A stretch of 64,000 bases of DNA, taken from NCBI GenBank assembly GCA_933228895.1, contig OW121848.1, positions 163,386,688 through 163,450,687 of the forward strand. Direction: 5' to 3'. This DNA comes from Platycnemis pennipes (taxonomy: Eukaryota > Arthropoda > Insecta > Odonata > Platycnemididae). How positions within the stretch are numbered: the stretch's first letter is position 1; each line of letters begins with the position of its first letter. Positions 1 through 11,505 of the stretch are shown here, in pieces. The translations under genes and the position numbers were made by a program. The notes beneath the pieces are model-generated. The model saw nothing but the letters and a program-made list of their open reading frames with translations, was not told the origin of the DNA and ran no database searches.

Positions 1-30
1 ATATCGGGCCACGGTCAGTGAGTAATCGCT

Positions 31-86
31 CCTTGCAACACACCCTCAAGGTGGATTGTAGGGCACTAACTATATTTAGATGCAGA
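31..86 (+). repeat. 3'-tail fragment of CR1-like LINE
   Basis: Short stretch resembling the 3' end shared by all CR1-like copies here: a CACACCCTC / AGGTGG imperfect hairpin, then GTAGGGCAC and a degenerate ATGCAGA tail. No coding part remains. The rest of positions 87-467 shows no recognisable gene. Confidence 0.5.
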
Positions 87-467
87 TTGCATTTTTTCAA
101 GAAATCAAAGTCACAATTCCTCACGGTAGAGCGTCGAACGAAACATCCGTGTGAACTGGAATATGGCTCTGCATTAGGCTCAGTCGAAGGAAAATGAATT
201 GAGGCTGTCACAGTCGTCACTATAACTCCATCGACAGTGGAACATTGCCTCTGGCAAAAAAGCACCGTAACCTCAGCAAACAAGAAGATGCAATCGTCCC
301 TGTGTCCCACGGGTACAATAAGACCCGGTAATCCAAGTCCCACGACTGATTTTTTTTATCACTCGACGGAACGATTTATATAATTTCTCATCATAGCTGA
401 ATGAAAACATCATAATAAATCAGGGGGAAGGCAGGCAACGCATAAAAGAGCTTCCTCCTCGGTGAGT

Positions 468-760
468 TCAGAAAGAGAGATCTCTCCTTCGCTCTATCCT
501 CGGGATTTTTCCATCACAGCGGAGGACGGAAGGCAAGGCTGGGCCGGGGGATGGGAGGAGGCGCCACTCTTTGATTACACTTCGGAAAAGGCATAAGAGA
601 AGTTTCTTATCACGGCGGCGGAGGTCCGCTTCCACCCACTTGACGTCTCCCTCTCGCCGCGCCATCTCAGAACGTCTTTCCCGCAACATCCCCATCTCTC
701 CCACCCCCTCACCTGTTCTCCACCATTCTCCCCCCCCTCGCGATTCTCTCCCCCCGAAAT
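468..760. other. GC-rich purine/pyrimidine-skewed patch, no gene recognised
   Basis: A GC-rich, C/T-skewed stretch in an AT-rich surrounding. Open frames exist on both strands but are low-complexity (Arg, Gly, Ser, Pro) and match nothing I know. It ends exactly where the CR1-like copy at 761 starts. Confidence 0.35.
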
Positions 761-1245
761 ATCTACATCTACATAATACCCTGAAAGCCACCACAAAGGT
801 GTATGGCAGGGGGTGATTTCTCACCAAACATGCACTACATATCATGCATGAAAAAGGATATTCTAGTCAGAAATTCACTATTTAAGAAAGATAGAAATTG
901 CAAAGCAAACATGCAAAAACATTCTGTTAGTAGGGTTAGCATTAAGTACTCATACCAACATTCAGCTACCAATGCTATCCATTGCTACTCTCCGATTGGA
1001 CATATTTACCGTTATTCATATCCATAATAGTACGAGGGAAAAAGGACATTTTGAATCTATCAGTTCGGCAATCAATTTCTCTAATTTTGTGATTATGGTC
1101 CAGTATGCCATAGTAAGTTGGGGTTAGCAAAATATTTTTAACATTATCACTGAAAATATTGCCTTGGAATTTATTTGAGAGATTAAGTCTAAATTTCAAC
1201 CTGCGATGTGACAATGATTCCCATTTTAATTCATTTAATAGACTG
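761..1245 (-). mobile_element. CR1-like LINE, 5'-truncated copy (reverse strand)
   Basis: Read on the minus strand this is the 3' end of a non-LTR retrotransposon: remnants of the conserved C-terminal RT-ORF region (RRLKFRLNL..., then DCRTDRFKMSFFPRTI), the 3' UTR, the GGTGTATGGCAGGGGGTG hairpin complement and the terminal ATGTAGATGTAGAT repeat. It is homologous to the copies at 2012, 23274, 28092 and 37295. It is 5'-truncated, as is usual for LINE insertions, and carries frameshifts, so it is dead. Confidence 0.85.
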
Positions 1246-2011
1246 GTTGATATCAGACTAACGCTCGCAGTGAGAGGCCTGCCCTTCCACCAATACGCTC
1301 ACCGAGCAAGGACAGCTTCCCTTCCCAATACAAGAGATGAGCATTCGTCAGCTATTGAGAGGAGACTATGCTTTAAGCATATGATACTCGAACACGCTCA
1401 ATGAGATCACACTGAAATCCTCTCCAAGAATAATTTGCTAACTGCCACTGGAAGGTCATGGTTGGGTGAAGGAATGAAACGAACATACCTGCTGCCACAT
1501 ACATTTTTAGACCAGGCATTGGAGGGGAATAGAGTAACAGAGATGGAGAAACTACTACACTGTTTTGATTTAAAACTTTCAGTGTGTTGCTGCATTTTCA
1601 GTTCTTGTTTTCCTTAAAAAGACGGAAAAATCTGAACTTGAGCAGTGAGCACCAACTTCCGGAATACGTGCGCAAAAGGATAATAAAATTGGAACGGTTA
1701 AGGGCTAAGATGTTGCTGGGTAATTTACACAGAATGACAGCGAAGCATGCTTAATGTGGAGTTGTCGCGCACACATATATCTCTAGAAAAGCCTATTGTT
1801 GGTGATTACACCATTTGTTTTACTTCTGGCCAATTAAGGTCATTCATTACCTTGTAGGATAAGTTTGTAAGAAATATATTTGCACTCTTGGAATTCCATA
1901 GTTTCTCCGCCCAATCAATTCATGATCACTTTGACTGCAAACAAAAGTAGAGCTCTTTGTTCACGAGAAAGGAATGAAATCGAGAAGGAAGAAACGAGAA
2001 AGGAAAGAAAT
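1246..2011. other. Gene-free interval
   Basis: Short open frames on both strands between 1246 and 1620 match no family I recognise. From about 1950 to 2011 the sequence is a GAAAGG-type purine-rich simple stretch directly before the next CR1-like copy. Confidence 0.4.
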
Positions 2012-2736
2012 GAAAGGGTCAAGCGCATCGTAAACTAGGATTCGTCAAAAGAGTACTGGGTAAATGTGACGACCATGTACGAGAAATCAGCTACTTTTCC
2101 CTTGTTAGACCTCACTTGGAATATGCTGCCAGTGTATGGGATCCCTACGAAATCGGTCTAAATAACGAACTTGAACGTGTGCAGCGAAGATCGGCAAGAT
2201 TTGTAAAGGGGCGGTATGATAACCTGATTAGCGTAACCAGTCTATTAAATGAATTAAATTGGGAATCATTGTCAGATCGCAGGTTGAAATTTAGACTTAA
2301 TCTCTTAAACAAATTCCAAGACTATATTTTCGGTGATGATGTTTAAAATATTTTGCGGACACCAACTTGCTATGGTAGACTGGACCATAATCACAGAATT
2401 AGAGAAATAGATTGCCGAACTGACAGATGCAAAATGTCCTTTTTTCCTCGTACTATTAGGGATATTAATAACGGTAATGATATCCAGTACGAGTTTATCA
2501 ATGGATAACAATGGTAGCAGCATGTTGGTATAAGGACTTAAAGCTAACCCAACTAACGGCATGTTTTTGCATGTATGCTTTGCTATTTTTATCTTTTTTT
2601 AAATAGCGTAGTTTTGAACAGTACCTATACAAGTACTAATCCTTTTTTATGCATGATATGTAGTGCATGTTTGGTGAGTGTTCACCCCCTGCCACACACA
2701 TTTATGGTGGCTTTCAGGGTATTATGTAGATGTAGA
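2012..2736 (+). mobile_element. CR1-like LINE, 5'-truncated copy
   Basis: The C-terminal part of the RT ORF is readable around 2033-2346, with the hallmark pattern L-E-Y-A-A-S-V-W-D-P-Y, then ERVQRRSARFVKGRYDN and LNELNWESLSDRRLKFRLNL. A stop follows KFQDYIFGDDV. After that come the DCRTDR and FFPRTI blocks in another frame, the 3' UTR, the CCCCCTGCCACACAC...GGTGG hairpin and an ATGTAGATGTAGA tail. The element is 5'-truncated and no longer coding. CR1-group assignment rests on recognised sequence patterns; the exact clade is inference. Confidence 0.88.
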
Positions 2737-3012
2737 AATCAGGATTGCAGCCCTCTCCGCCTTCACTCCAGCCTCCCTTACGACGCGACGTCCGGAATGT
2801 TTGTCACCCGAGTGATTCTCAGCGAGGTCATCTATTGGCGTCCACCGAATAAATAGTCGAACGCATATTTTCTACTTTTTGGCGGTATTAATTCAGAAGG
2901 AGAGGCCAAAATTAAAAACTGGAACACATTTTCTCATCATTCTAATTTGGGAAACATCCTGCAAAAAAAAGCACTGCTGGTCTACAAAAAGACGAAACAA
3001 AATAATTACAAC

Positions 3013-3537
3013 TACAGTCAAACTCATATATGACGATCACGGTGAAAACGAGATCTCGGCTATTGCGAGGAAAGAGAGAGAAGGGTTGTTTGGAAATAAT
3101 GCATTTTATGAGCAATATAATATAACGGTTAAAACGAGACTGCATTAGAGAGCCTTACGGTTATAACGAGCAAATCTTTAGTCCAAATGAACGAGCAGTG
3201 GCTGTGTACTGTCGCACCAAGGACTTTTTCTTGTAAATTTAGCATGTAGTATGTGGATAGTTTACTGAATAAATTGTTCATTTTGTAATTTCAATCATCA
3301 TATATTAATCTTTGTTATTTCATCACCTCTGCATTAGAATAGCAGTATGTGTGTGAGCGCGCATGTGTTTGCGTGAGAGAGAGGGAAAGACAGTGAGTGA
3401 AAGTACATGTTGCTACTCGTAACGGATATTACGAGTAAAAGCATTTGGTCCCTTGGATCAGATACTCGGTTCTCGATACTCAGGTTATAATAATCGGATA
3501 TTTGGTCAAACTCGGATTATATCCGAGTTTGACGGTA
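3013..3537. mobile_element. MITE with about 19-bp TIRs and TA target duplication
   Basis: The left end reads TA-CAGTCAAACTCATATATG and the right end, reverse-complemented, TA-CCGTCAAACTCGGATATA, so the ends are inverted and each is bounded by TA. Length is about 521 bp between the TAs. TA target preference and non-coding content suggest a Tc1/mariner/pogo-type nonautonomous element (inference). The right end also holds a perfect 13-bp-arm palindrome (3504-3532). Confidence 0.6.
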
Positions 3538-5449
3538 TTTAAATTACATCCATTTCCATACTTCCATTTATGTACCTACCTACTTGGGGAAAATCAAAAA
3601 AAGACGAAACCGTACATTTCATCATACAGTGGTTAGAACCCGCCATGAATGTGCTGCTTGTGTATAGTTTCCAGATGAATTGCGCTTGATTACCGAATTT
3701 GATGAGCGTAGCGAAGAGCAACTAGGTTTGCAAATAGTTGAATGTATAAATTTAGCAGTTCGTCCTAATTGCCAAAAGAATTACAACAGGACTATGAGAC
3801 CGAAGGTTGAGCATCCAGTGGGATGATATTTTGAAATTATATGCATTGAATAGCAGCTTTATTACCCAAATGAAATATTTAACTTGACAGCTAAACCGGT
3901 AATATTTTTGCCATCAATAAGGTTGAATGCACGACGGTAGTGTATTTACGCTTTGGTGTCGTCCTCTTGCACTTGCACTGGCTTGCAGAGTGCAACGCCA
4001 TTTTAGACGAGTGATTGACGGAATTACATGAATTTCCATGGGCGTAATAAATTAAATAAAATGATTCATACTTTTCTAAAAGGTACATTTCAACTGTCGC
4101 TTGTATGAACCACGCGTTCAGACGTGTCAACCACCTTCTCTAACTATGCTATGGTGATTTTATTTAGATTTTAAATAATTTTCGCTCAACATAAGATGAT
4201 TACCTCTGCTGAAAAGAAAGAGAACACAACATGCGGTGAGGGCAGTCAGCTGGAAACATCAAGACACCATGCCTCTGTAATCTGTATCGTATTTCTACTA
4301 GAGCTAGTTTTATTTGCGTTTGACTCTTTCATGGAACAAATCGTTTTTAAGCATTTAATAGCAAATTATGAAGTTTCTCGATCTATATAATCTTAGATAA
4401 TCTATAATTACCTCACTTCGTTACTAGCTACTAGAATTGCATTTATGGTGCTTCGGCAGCTAAGATCATATTACAACACGTACATTTATTTTCATTTACT
4501 AAAAGTAATAAATAAATAACTTATCGAACATTACTTAGATATTAATTACCTTAGACCTTAAAATAATATTTGTAACTTTAATAGCTATAATGTCACTGAT
4601 TTCCTCTACCTGAGCTATCACCTAGGACTTAATGGCCATCGAACTTCTCACGCACAACCTGGTGTCCACACATCAGACTCCGTCAAAATATTCCACACAG
4701 TGTAACGGAAGAGTCGCAAACAAATCATCGACACTGCACTTCCTCTGCTATAAAAAGAAATATGAGTAAGTGAGGGAGTAATGCCTAATTTCCAGCCGAG
4801 TGATGGCAACCTTTGACATGCTGTTGCTCCTGACGGATCCTTCAGCTATTTTTGATTCCCTACAAAATCTCTAAACTCCGCGGTAATTGTAATAAACATA
4901 AAGGTAATTCAATCGTGTACGCCGTCTATATCATTGCACAGTAAGTACCCTGTTTCTGCAAGTGTCGCAGACTGAATCCCCCCACCATTCTAAGTTAGCA
5001 TCAAAGCTCAAGCATCCTGATGGATTTTTCGGAAACCTGACCAGGAGTCAATGCGTCTACTTGCTCTCCCGGGCTTCTGTGATCCTCCTGTCCGCCATGT
5101 TCCCAGGGAACGTTTCACTCTAGAACCCCGACAAAAACCCGACCCGAACCCGAAAAATCAAATAGGGTTCACTCGCATTGGTCGGCATGGATAGAACAGA
5201 GTGAACAGCTCAATGTTCTCCCATCAGGATCCCAAATAACACAGACGAAATACTCGCAAGATGTAAACTGAAGTTCACCCTTTTCCCACCGTCAAATCAT
5301 TTTCAGTTCCCCTCAGACTTTAATAACAGATCAGTTTTCTCTGCTCTTTGTCGAAGCCAACCATGTGCTCCAAACTCACTTCGAATCCATTTCCTTGAGC
5401 AGTAAAAATAGTTTGAGATACACGGCGCGTCATTTTCAGTTGGAACCCC
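3538..5449. other. Gene-free interval
   Basis: AT-rich sequence with only short, isolated open frames that show no family signature, no splice-consistent exon chain and no clear repeat structure. I see nothing I can name here. Confidence 0.4.
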
Positions 5450-5880
5450 AGAGAAGAAAAATCGAGGGAGAAGGGAATCCGCAAAGGGTCGCAGCTTAAA
5501 GACGGGGACCTAAGGAGAGGCCGCCGCAAGGTAGGAGCAAGTCTAAGGAAGGCACGCACTCCTCCCTCATATCGGCTCGGGAATACTTCACGGAATATAT
5601 TCTCCCCTCGTCCGCTTAGCCCTCGTGGGAGGAGCAGAGCAGGTGGGGCCCCTAAGGGAGGAGGGGCGAAGGACAGGGAAGGAAGCCGGGAAGCCAGGGC
5701 CGCGGCATAAGAGGCGCGGGGCGCAGAGGAGTGGGATCACTTGTCGTGAAAAAGGAGAGATAAGAACTTCGCCAAACTTCATATCGCTCCCCTCTTCTTC
5801 GACAAACAAGCGCTCGCCTCCCTTTGCGTCCGCCCTCCCTTCTCCACCCTCGTCACCCCCACTCACGCGGTTCATTTGAA
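5450..5880. other. GC-rich patch with low-complexity open frames
   Basis: A strongly GC-rich stretch with CpG and G/A-rich runs in AT-rich surroundings. Overlapping open frames on both strands are Arg/Gly/Pro/Ser-rich and look like base-composition artefacts. It resembles the patches at 468-760 and 9480-10110 in composition. A noncoding first exon or promoter of an unseen gene is possible but unsupported. Confidence 0.3.
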
Positions 5881-7717
5881 TGTGGAGGCGATTTTTGGTT
5901 CGTGCTTCAATTAAGCGATTCTAAGAAACATTGCGAGCCACTGCTCCCTTCGTTGTACTGCCAAAGGCTCATTATTCCTTGCAAAACCACTTTGCGTTCG
6001 CTTATTTCCTTTTTTCATGCAGTTAAGAAGCCAACGTAAATCTGGCTCTGCTGGTCTCATGAAAGTCAGGCAAGTTCCAGACGACAATAACAATGGTCAC
6101 AACATTTTTATCACAATTAGTGTGATAGGTGTCCTAACGTCCATGGTGCTACATTCGAAAGTGAAATCTGTTTTTTTTATCGGATTCAGTTTTTTTGAGA
6201 TACGCTATTGCACATTTCCAAAATTACTTGACAACTATGAAATTTCTTTATTATGAAGTAGCTGATTTACTTGTTCCGGAGATGTATTTTTCGAAAGAAT
6301 TAGCGGATGAAATTCTCATACAGGAGTAAAAGAATTTCATTCATTAATTCCCGGAGACATGATAACACTGCGTGGTGAATCAAGGTTCTCTCTCTGGGCC
6401 TGCCAATTCTTACCCTAGGAAAACCTAGTGACTATCTTCTTGAGCGTTGTTGTATTTTACCTGCTTGATCAACGTTCCTCACCAGATCTCCGTCGCAGGA
6501 GACTTAACTCTAGGAGAAATCTTCAGTTGGAAGCAATACCTTTTGCAACTTTGCAACTCCAACTATATCTTGGTTTACAGACTAATCATGAAAAATTAAG
6601 CGTAACGAGATGGAGTTTGGGATTATACTATCTATCTGGAATGGCTGTTATTTTCCATCAAATAATATTTTTTACGGTCAATACGTACAACGAGCAATGA
6701 CTGAATCATTACTCTAGTGATTAACTTAATCATCAAAGGTATGTATGTAAATACGTATTCCATCACGTACCGAAATATCATGTACGTTTTCCTTCCAGGT
6801 ATCTGAGGTCACAGTCTTCGTTTAATTCCTAGAACAATGCTCAAATGGATTGTACTAGGTAGTTGTTCAAATTATCCGTGGGGAACGTCAACGAAACTTA
6901 ATATTTCTTTCGTGCAATTCTCCATGGATCAAAGATTTATGGAGTTTTTTACGATCTTATCCATCCCTCATTCGCATTTTTCTTTTCCTATTCACTTCAC
7001 ATCCGCATGATAGTACCACTTGTCTTATTAACAACTCTTTTCAGGAATGGTCGCTTTCACTTCTCTACGTTTCTTCCCGAGCAAAGCATTCCTCATATTC
7101 TTATCTCGGCCTTTCTTGTGGGGCTGGAGATATTATAGCGGTCGCAGGTAACTTTAAGAAGCCATTTCCTGATCATTTAAAGCCGAAACCATGAAAAGTG
7201 TTCCAGTTTTTCTTTCTTCCATCGCAACGTAATTTTACCAAGTTTTGGAACGATCCTTCGAGGTGAGAGTAACAGGATTGGCCCAATAAATATCGTCACC
7301 TCTAACAAATATGGCGATGTCTTTGAATAGTTCTCACGTGGTTATCATTGACAGCCACGGGTTCTACGTTTGATACTCTTTCTCAATCTACAGTTCCGCT
7401 TGCGGTATTTATTTCTCCTGCTAATCACACAACACCAGTTGACCTAATATGCATTGGAATCACGTAAAATAAACAATGAAAAGAGAAAATTATTTGCAGA
7501 ACAGTTGAGGTTAGAGGGCCTTTTGCTTAGTATCCACATACTTAATCGCTAGATCACGTAAAATCCGCAGAGTGGCGAGGACATCTCTAAACCTGTTTCT
7601 TTTTCCATGCCCGCCTGGCTAGAAATCCATGAAAACTGAACTAGGATGAACTTCGAAACATGAAGGTCGCATTGCGGCGGGAGCTAAGCGTCATCCTGAG
7701 ACCCATTTAACATTTGA
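5881..7717. other. Gene-free interval
   Basis: AT-rich sequence with a few short open frames (the longest around 6017-6256 and 6428-6700) lacking recognisable domains or splice context. No repeat family recognised. Confidence 0.4.
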
Positions 7718-8255
7718 CAATGGGGTCGTTTACCATATTTTTTTCTTGCCGAATCTGATAGAGTTTGTAAAATAAAAAGACCCGTATTTTTCCGTGTTTT
7801 CATTCGTCAATTATTTCTCGAGTTATAAGCGGCGAAAAACTGATGTTTTTAACCCTTTCGGAAAAGTGGGCGTGGTGCCACCTCTGACGTATATCGACTT
7901 CGTCCAACCACAACTGAGCCCGCGAAACTACTTTGCCTTATCGCAATGGGGGTGGACACAGGTGACTCGGCCAATAGGAGCCATTGCGACAGCATCTATG
8001 CCAGCAGACCTTCCGAGAACCCCCCTCCACTCCATTCCCTTCCCCTAAAAGTAGTCAAGGACGGGAGGAAAATGACGTCAATGTTATCACAGCAGAATTT
8101 TCGGTGGGCGTCATCTTTTGCTTAGTTAAATTTTTGATTTATGAGTGAATGGCTGTGGTTAGAAGATAATTATTTTCACTAAAATTCGTTTTTCGTTTCC
8201 ATCTAACGATTTCATGCGCAAAATTGAGATTTCGGTTCCGATTAAACCCCCCCAT
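7718..8255 (+). repeat. Left arm of long inverted repeat pair
   Basis: About 0.54 kb that recurs inverted at 10207-10741. Shared landmarks include the CAATGGGGTC outer end, the block ATTATTTCTCGAGTTATAA, the block TGGGCGTGGTGCCACCTC, AAAATGACGTC and the inner end ATTTCGGTTCC. The arms differ by scattered substitutions and small indels and encode nothing recognisable. They are either two opposite copies of one nonautonomous transposon or the arms of one large composite element. Confidence 0.8.
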
Positions 8256-8642
8256 TATTCGTCATTTTTTCAACGTAGCGTTTACAAAGGTGAGATGCCG
8301 AGCAGCGGCACATCATTGCTAATAAGAGTGAACGGATCAAACCTGACGAAAAACGACTCAGAAGACGAATCGGATAAGATTCCGTTGTAAATGAGGAGAA
8401 TGGCTGAGCAACTATGAGAATGTGTCCAATCGCACGCGTTGAAATAATTCACGAGTCCTAACAGCTCTCCTTCCTCAGAGAACCAAGTTTTTAAATCATC
8501 AAAAGCAATTTTCCATCGATGCAGTGCGATTTGTCGGGGTCTTTAGCGATACCACCGCGTCCATTGAGACAGAATTGATGCAGGATACTTTGAAAGTCAA
8601 TTTGTCCGACAATTCGCCCACTCAAACCCCCTATAAACGTGA

Positions 8643-9475
8643 ATAGGGTAGTTTCCATCATCAAAGAAAACAGACTTCATTAATTGCTATTTGTGCTCTG
8701 CCATAAATGTATTTAATATACGCAAAAAGTTTGTATTGAGAAATTCCAGTTTACTAGGGAATTAAATGTTAATTTTAAGGCCATTTGAAAAGGCTCTGAA
8801 ATGGCGGGGTACGCTGCCTTCTTGCTGACGTAACAGGTAGGTAGTTTACGTTGCGAGGCATAGGAAAATTCGTCTCCTGAACTTAACGTTGTATTTCAGG
8901 GCCCCTCAGCTCTAGTGAATATGTATTACTAATAGCCTGTGAAAACTATCAACGCTCGAAAAGTCTTCTCTGTTAAACATTGTATTAATAGTCGTTTTAT
9001 AGGCTCCTGGGCATTCTATCCGTGGTGTTTTCTGCTACGGCGAAGCATGGCGTGAAGGTCGCGCAGCGATGGGTGAACTACGGGGTATGCTTGTAGAAGT
9101 AATACTAACTGATTTTAAATTTAATAACTGCATAAAGAATATTAAATAAATAGAAGTTAATCATAATAAATTACCGGAATAAATATGCATCCGATACTAG
9201 TTAATAAGCTTTAACGGAGTGCAGCGTCTACTTTGAAGCGTCCGCAGAACCACCTGGTGGCAGGTAGAGGAAATAGTTTGACGTCACACGTAGGATTAAC
9301 CGGCATGCAATAGTTTGCCGTCGCGTTTTCGCGCCATTGATTTTTCTCACTTTTTAATTAAGGAGGAAAAATACTTAACGTCATTTAAAAATCGAACGGC
9401 TTAAAACACGTATTCCAGAGGTTATAAACTCTCGACCAAGACAATAAAAAAATAATAGGAAACTACCCTATTGGC
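8643..9475. mobile_element. TIR element (MITE-like) nested between the inverted arms
   Basis: The left end reads AATAGGGTAGTTTCC at 8643 and the right end, around 9461-9475, is its exact reverse complement GGAAACTACCCTATT, giving 15-bp perfect terminal inverted repeats about 0.83 kb apart. The interior has no coding frame. No clear target-site duplication was seen, so superfamily is undetermined. Confidence 0.5.
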
Positions 9476-9479
9476 GAAA

Positions 9480-10110
9480 AGAAATGAAGAGGTGTCGTCG
9501 GCACAACCAGTTCTTGGTCATTGCAATCGCACACTGCGTGGCAGGAGTGAAGAGGGAGCTCGTTGAAGGGCGGGGTTGTATCTTAGCGCTCGCAGCTGGA
9601 GGACAAGAGATAATACGGCGAAGGTGGACCCGTTTGGGGGGGGGGAGAAGGGGGAGCATGTACCCGTGGAAGAGGAGGAGGCTGGAGATAGAGGAGAGAG
9701 GGGGAGAGCCGGCCCGGAGGATAATAGAGTTACCGAATCCCCTTTTCCCGGGTAAGACCAACCTGGAATACTGATTAGGGGAAGAGGGGGGAAGGGGATT
9801 AGCAGATGGAGTCCTCCCCCCCCCCCGCCCCCCAGCACCACCCACGTTCGCACCACCCCTCCACCAAACTTCGGGCTCCTTGCGCACTGCGACCGAGGGG
9901 GGACGCGGTGTGCACCACGGGACCATAGACAGCAGCACCACTTACTCGACAGGCTCGCGCCTCACCACCGCCGGAAGAGAGGAAACCCGGCGCCGCCAGA
10001 GTCTTATTAGAGAAGCAAGCGCGCGCGAAGCAGCTTCAGTTCGGAGGCCACACGCGTTCGTTCGAACTGCTTTCGCCCTTTTGATGAGCACACTTCTCAT
10101 CACTCGGGTG
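9480..10110. other. GC-rich patch with long G and C runs
   Basis: GC-rich sequence with a G10 run near 9635-9646, a G5 run soon after, and a C13 run near 9815-9830. Open frames occur on both strands (for example minus-strand frames through 9941) but are low-complexity Gly/Pro/Ser/Arg and overlap each other, so I do not call a gene. Confidence 0.35.
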
Positions 10111-10206
10111 GATTAGTTTGGAGAGAGTCCGCTCTAGAGATGGGCGTGAATATAAACAGGAATGCGTCGCACAATATTACTCGCTTAACTAGTAGCAATG
10201 GGGGCT

Positions 10207-10741
10207 AGTTTACACGGAACCGAAATCGCAATTTTGTACACGAAATCGTTAGATGGAAACGAAAAAAGAATTTTAGTGAAAAAATAAATCTTCTAACCAC
10301 AACCGTTCACACATAATTCAAAAATTAAAATAAGCAAAAGGTGACGCCCACCGAAAAATCTGCTTTGATAACTTCGACGTCATTTTCCTCCCGTCCTTGA
10401 CTGCTTCTAGGGGAAGGGAAGGGAGTGGTGGGGGGTTCTCGGAAGGTCTGCTGGTACAGTTGCTGTCGTAACTGCTCCGATTGGCAGAGTCAGCTGTGTC
10501 CCCCCCTTTGCGATGAGGCGAAGTAGCTTCGCGGGCTCAGTTGTGATTGGACGAAGTCGATATACGTCAGAGGTGGCACCACGCCCACTTTTGCGAAAGG
10601 GTTAAAAACATCATTTTTCGCCGCTTATAACTCGAGAAATAATTGACGGATCAATAAACGGAAAAATACGTGTCTTTTTATTTTACTAACTCTATCATAT
10701 TCGGCAAGAAAACAATATGGTAAAAGACCCCATTGGAAACA
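10207..10741 (-). repeat. Right arm of long inverted repeat pair
   Basis: Reverse-complement counterpart of 7718-8255. Matching blocks run in the opposite order: GGAACCGAAATCGCAATTTT at the inner end, TGACGCCCACCGAAAA, GAGGTGGCACCACGCCCA, CGCTTATAACTCGAGAAA and ACCCCATTG at the outer end. It is noncoding. Confidence 0.8.
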
Positions 10742-11075
10742 AAACTGCCAAGGAAATCACTCTACTGAGAGCGGACTACGGTGTATGAGTTAGCGAGGGG
10801 CACTGATAGGCTCTAAAGACAAACCCGCAAGGAAATCAGATTCTCGAAAGGGAAATTGAGTGAGGTGTATCAGCGAGTGTCGTCAAATATGCACAGTGAC
10901 CCTACTCGATCTCAGACTGATACCTAGAGCATTTGGATCATTAATTCTTCAATATCCTCTTAATTTTGGCCTTGCTTATTAATGCTTTCACCATTCGGCT
11001 ATTGATAGGTTTTCTTAAATTCCTACTCTCCTTATTTTTAGCAAAAACTGCGAGGGATAACAAAATTTGCCCATC
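10742..11075. other. Gene-free interval
   Basis: Between the long inverted-repeat arm and the next LINE fragment no open frame with a recognisable product and no repeat structure was seen. Confidence 0.4.
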
Positions 11076-11505
11076 ACCATTGGTCATCAATCCTCAGATT
11101 GGTTTGACGCAGCTCGCTACTGAGTTCTTCTATCGGCTAATCTCTTCATATTTACGTAATACTTCCCTTTCACATCCTTCATCACTTGTTCCATATATCC
11201 TTCACGAGGCCTGCCTTTTCCATTCTTCCCTTCCACTTGTCTCTCGAATATTGTCTTCATCAGGCCATCATGTCTCATGACGTGGCCGATCAAGTTGTCC
11301 TGTCTTCTTCTTAGGGTATGCAGAAGACTTCTCTTTTCTCCCACTCTTCTTAGAACCTCCCGTTACTTCCTCGGTTGATCCATTTTATCTTCATCACCCT
11401 TCTTTAGCATCACATTTCGAATTTTCCCACCCTTTTCTTTTCCGCTGCTGTCATTGTTCATGCCTCACTGCCGCGCCGTAAAGAAACACGCTCCAGATGT
11501 ACGTT
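11076..11505 (-). mobile_element. LINE 3' fragment (RTE-like family of 39912-43190)
   Basis: The minus-strand frame 11117-11344 reads GEKRSLLHTLRRRQDNLIGHV then MRHDGL and GKNGKGRPREGYMEQV, the typical C-terminal end of LINE polyproteins of the type annotated as endonuclease-reverse transcriptase in insects. The 3' end (GAGCTGCGTCAAACCAATC region) matches the copies at 15091-15850 and 39912. It is a 5'-truncated dead copy. Confidence 0.8.

Noticed and set aside
5588..5875. Open frames of 84-95 codons on both strands as small genes
   Set aside because: Arg/Gly/Pro/Ser-rich and mutually overlapping in a GC-rich patch; no start context, domain or splice evidence.
9468..9941. Minus-strand open frame of 157 codons
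   Set aside because: Gly/Pro/Ser-rich translation of a GC-rich patch with mononucleotide runs; overlapping frames on both strands, no domain and no splice context.
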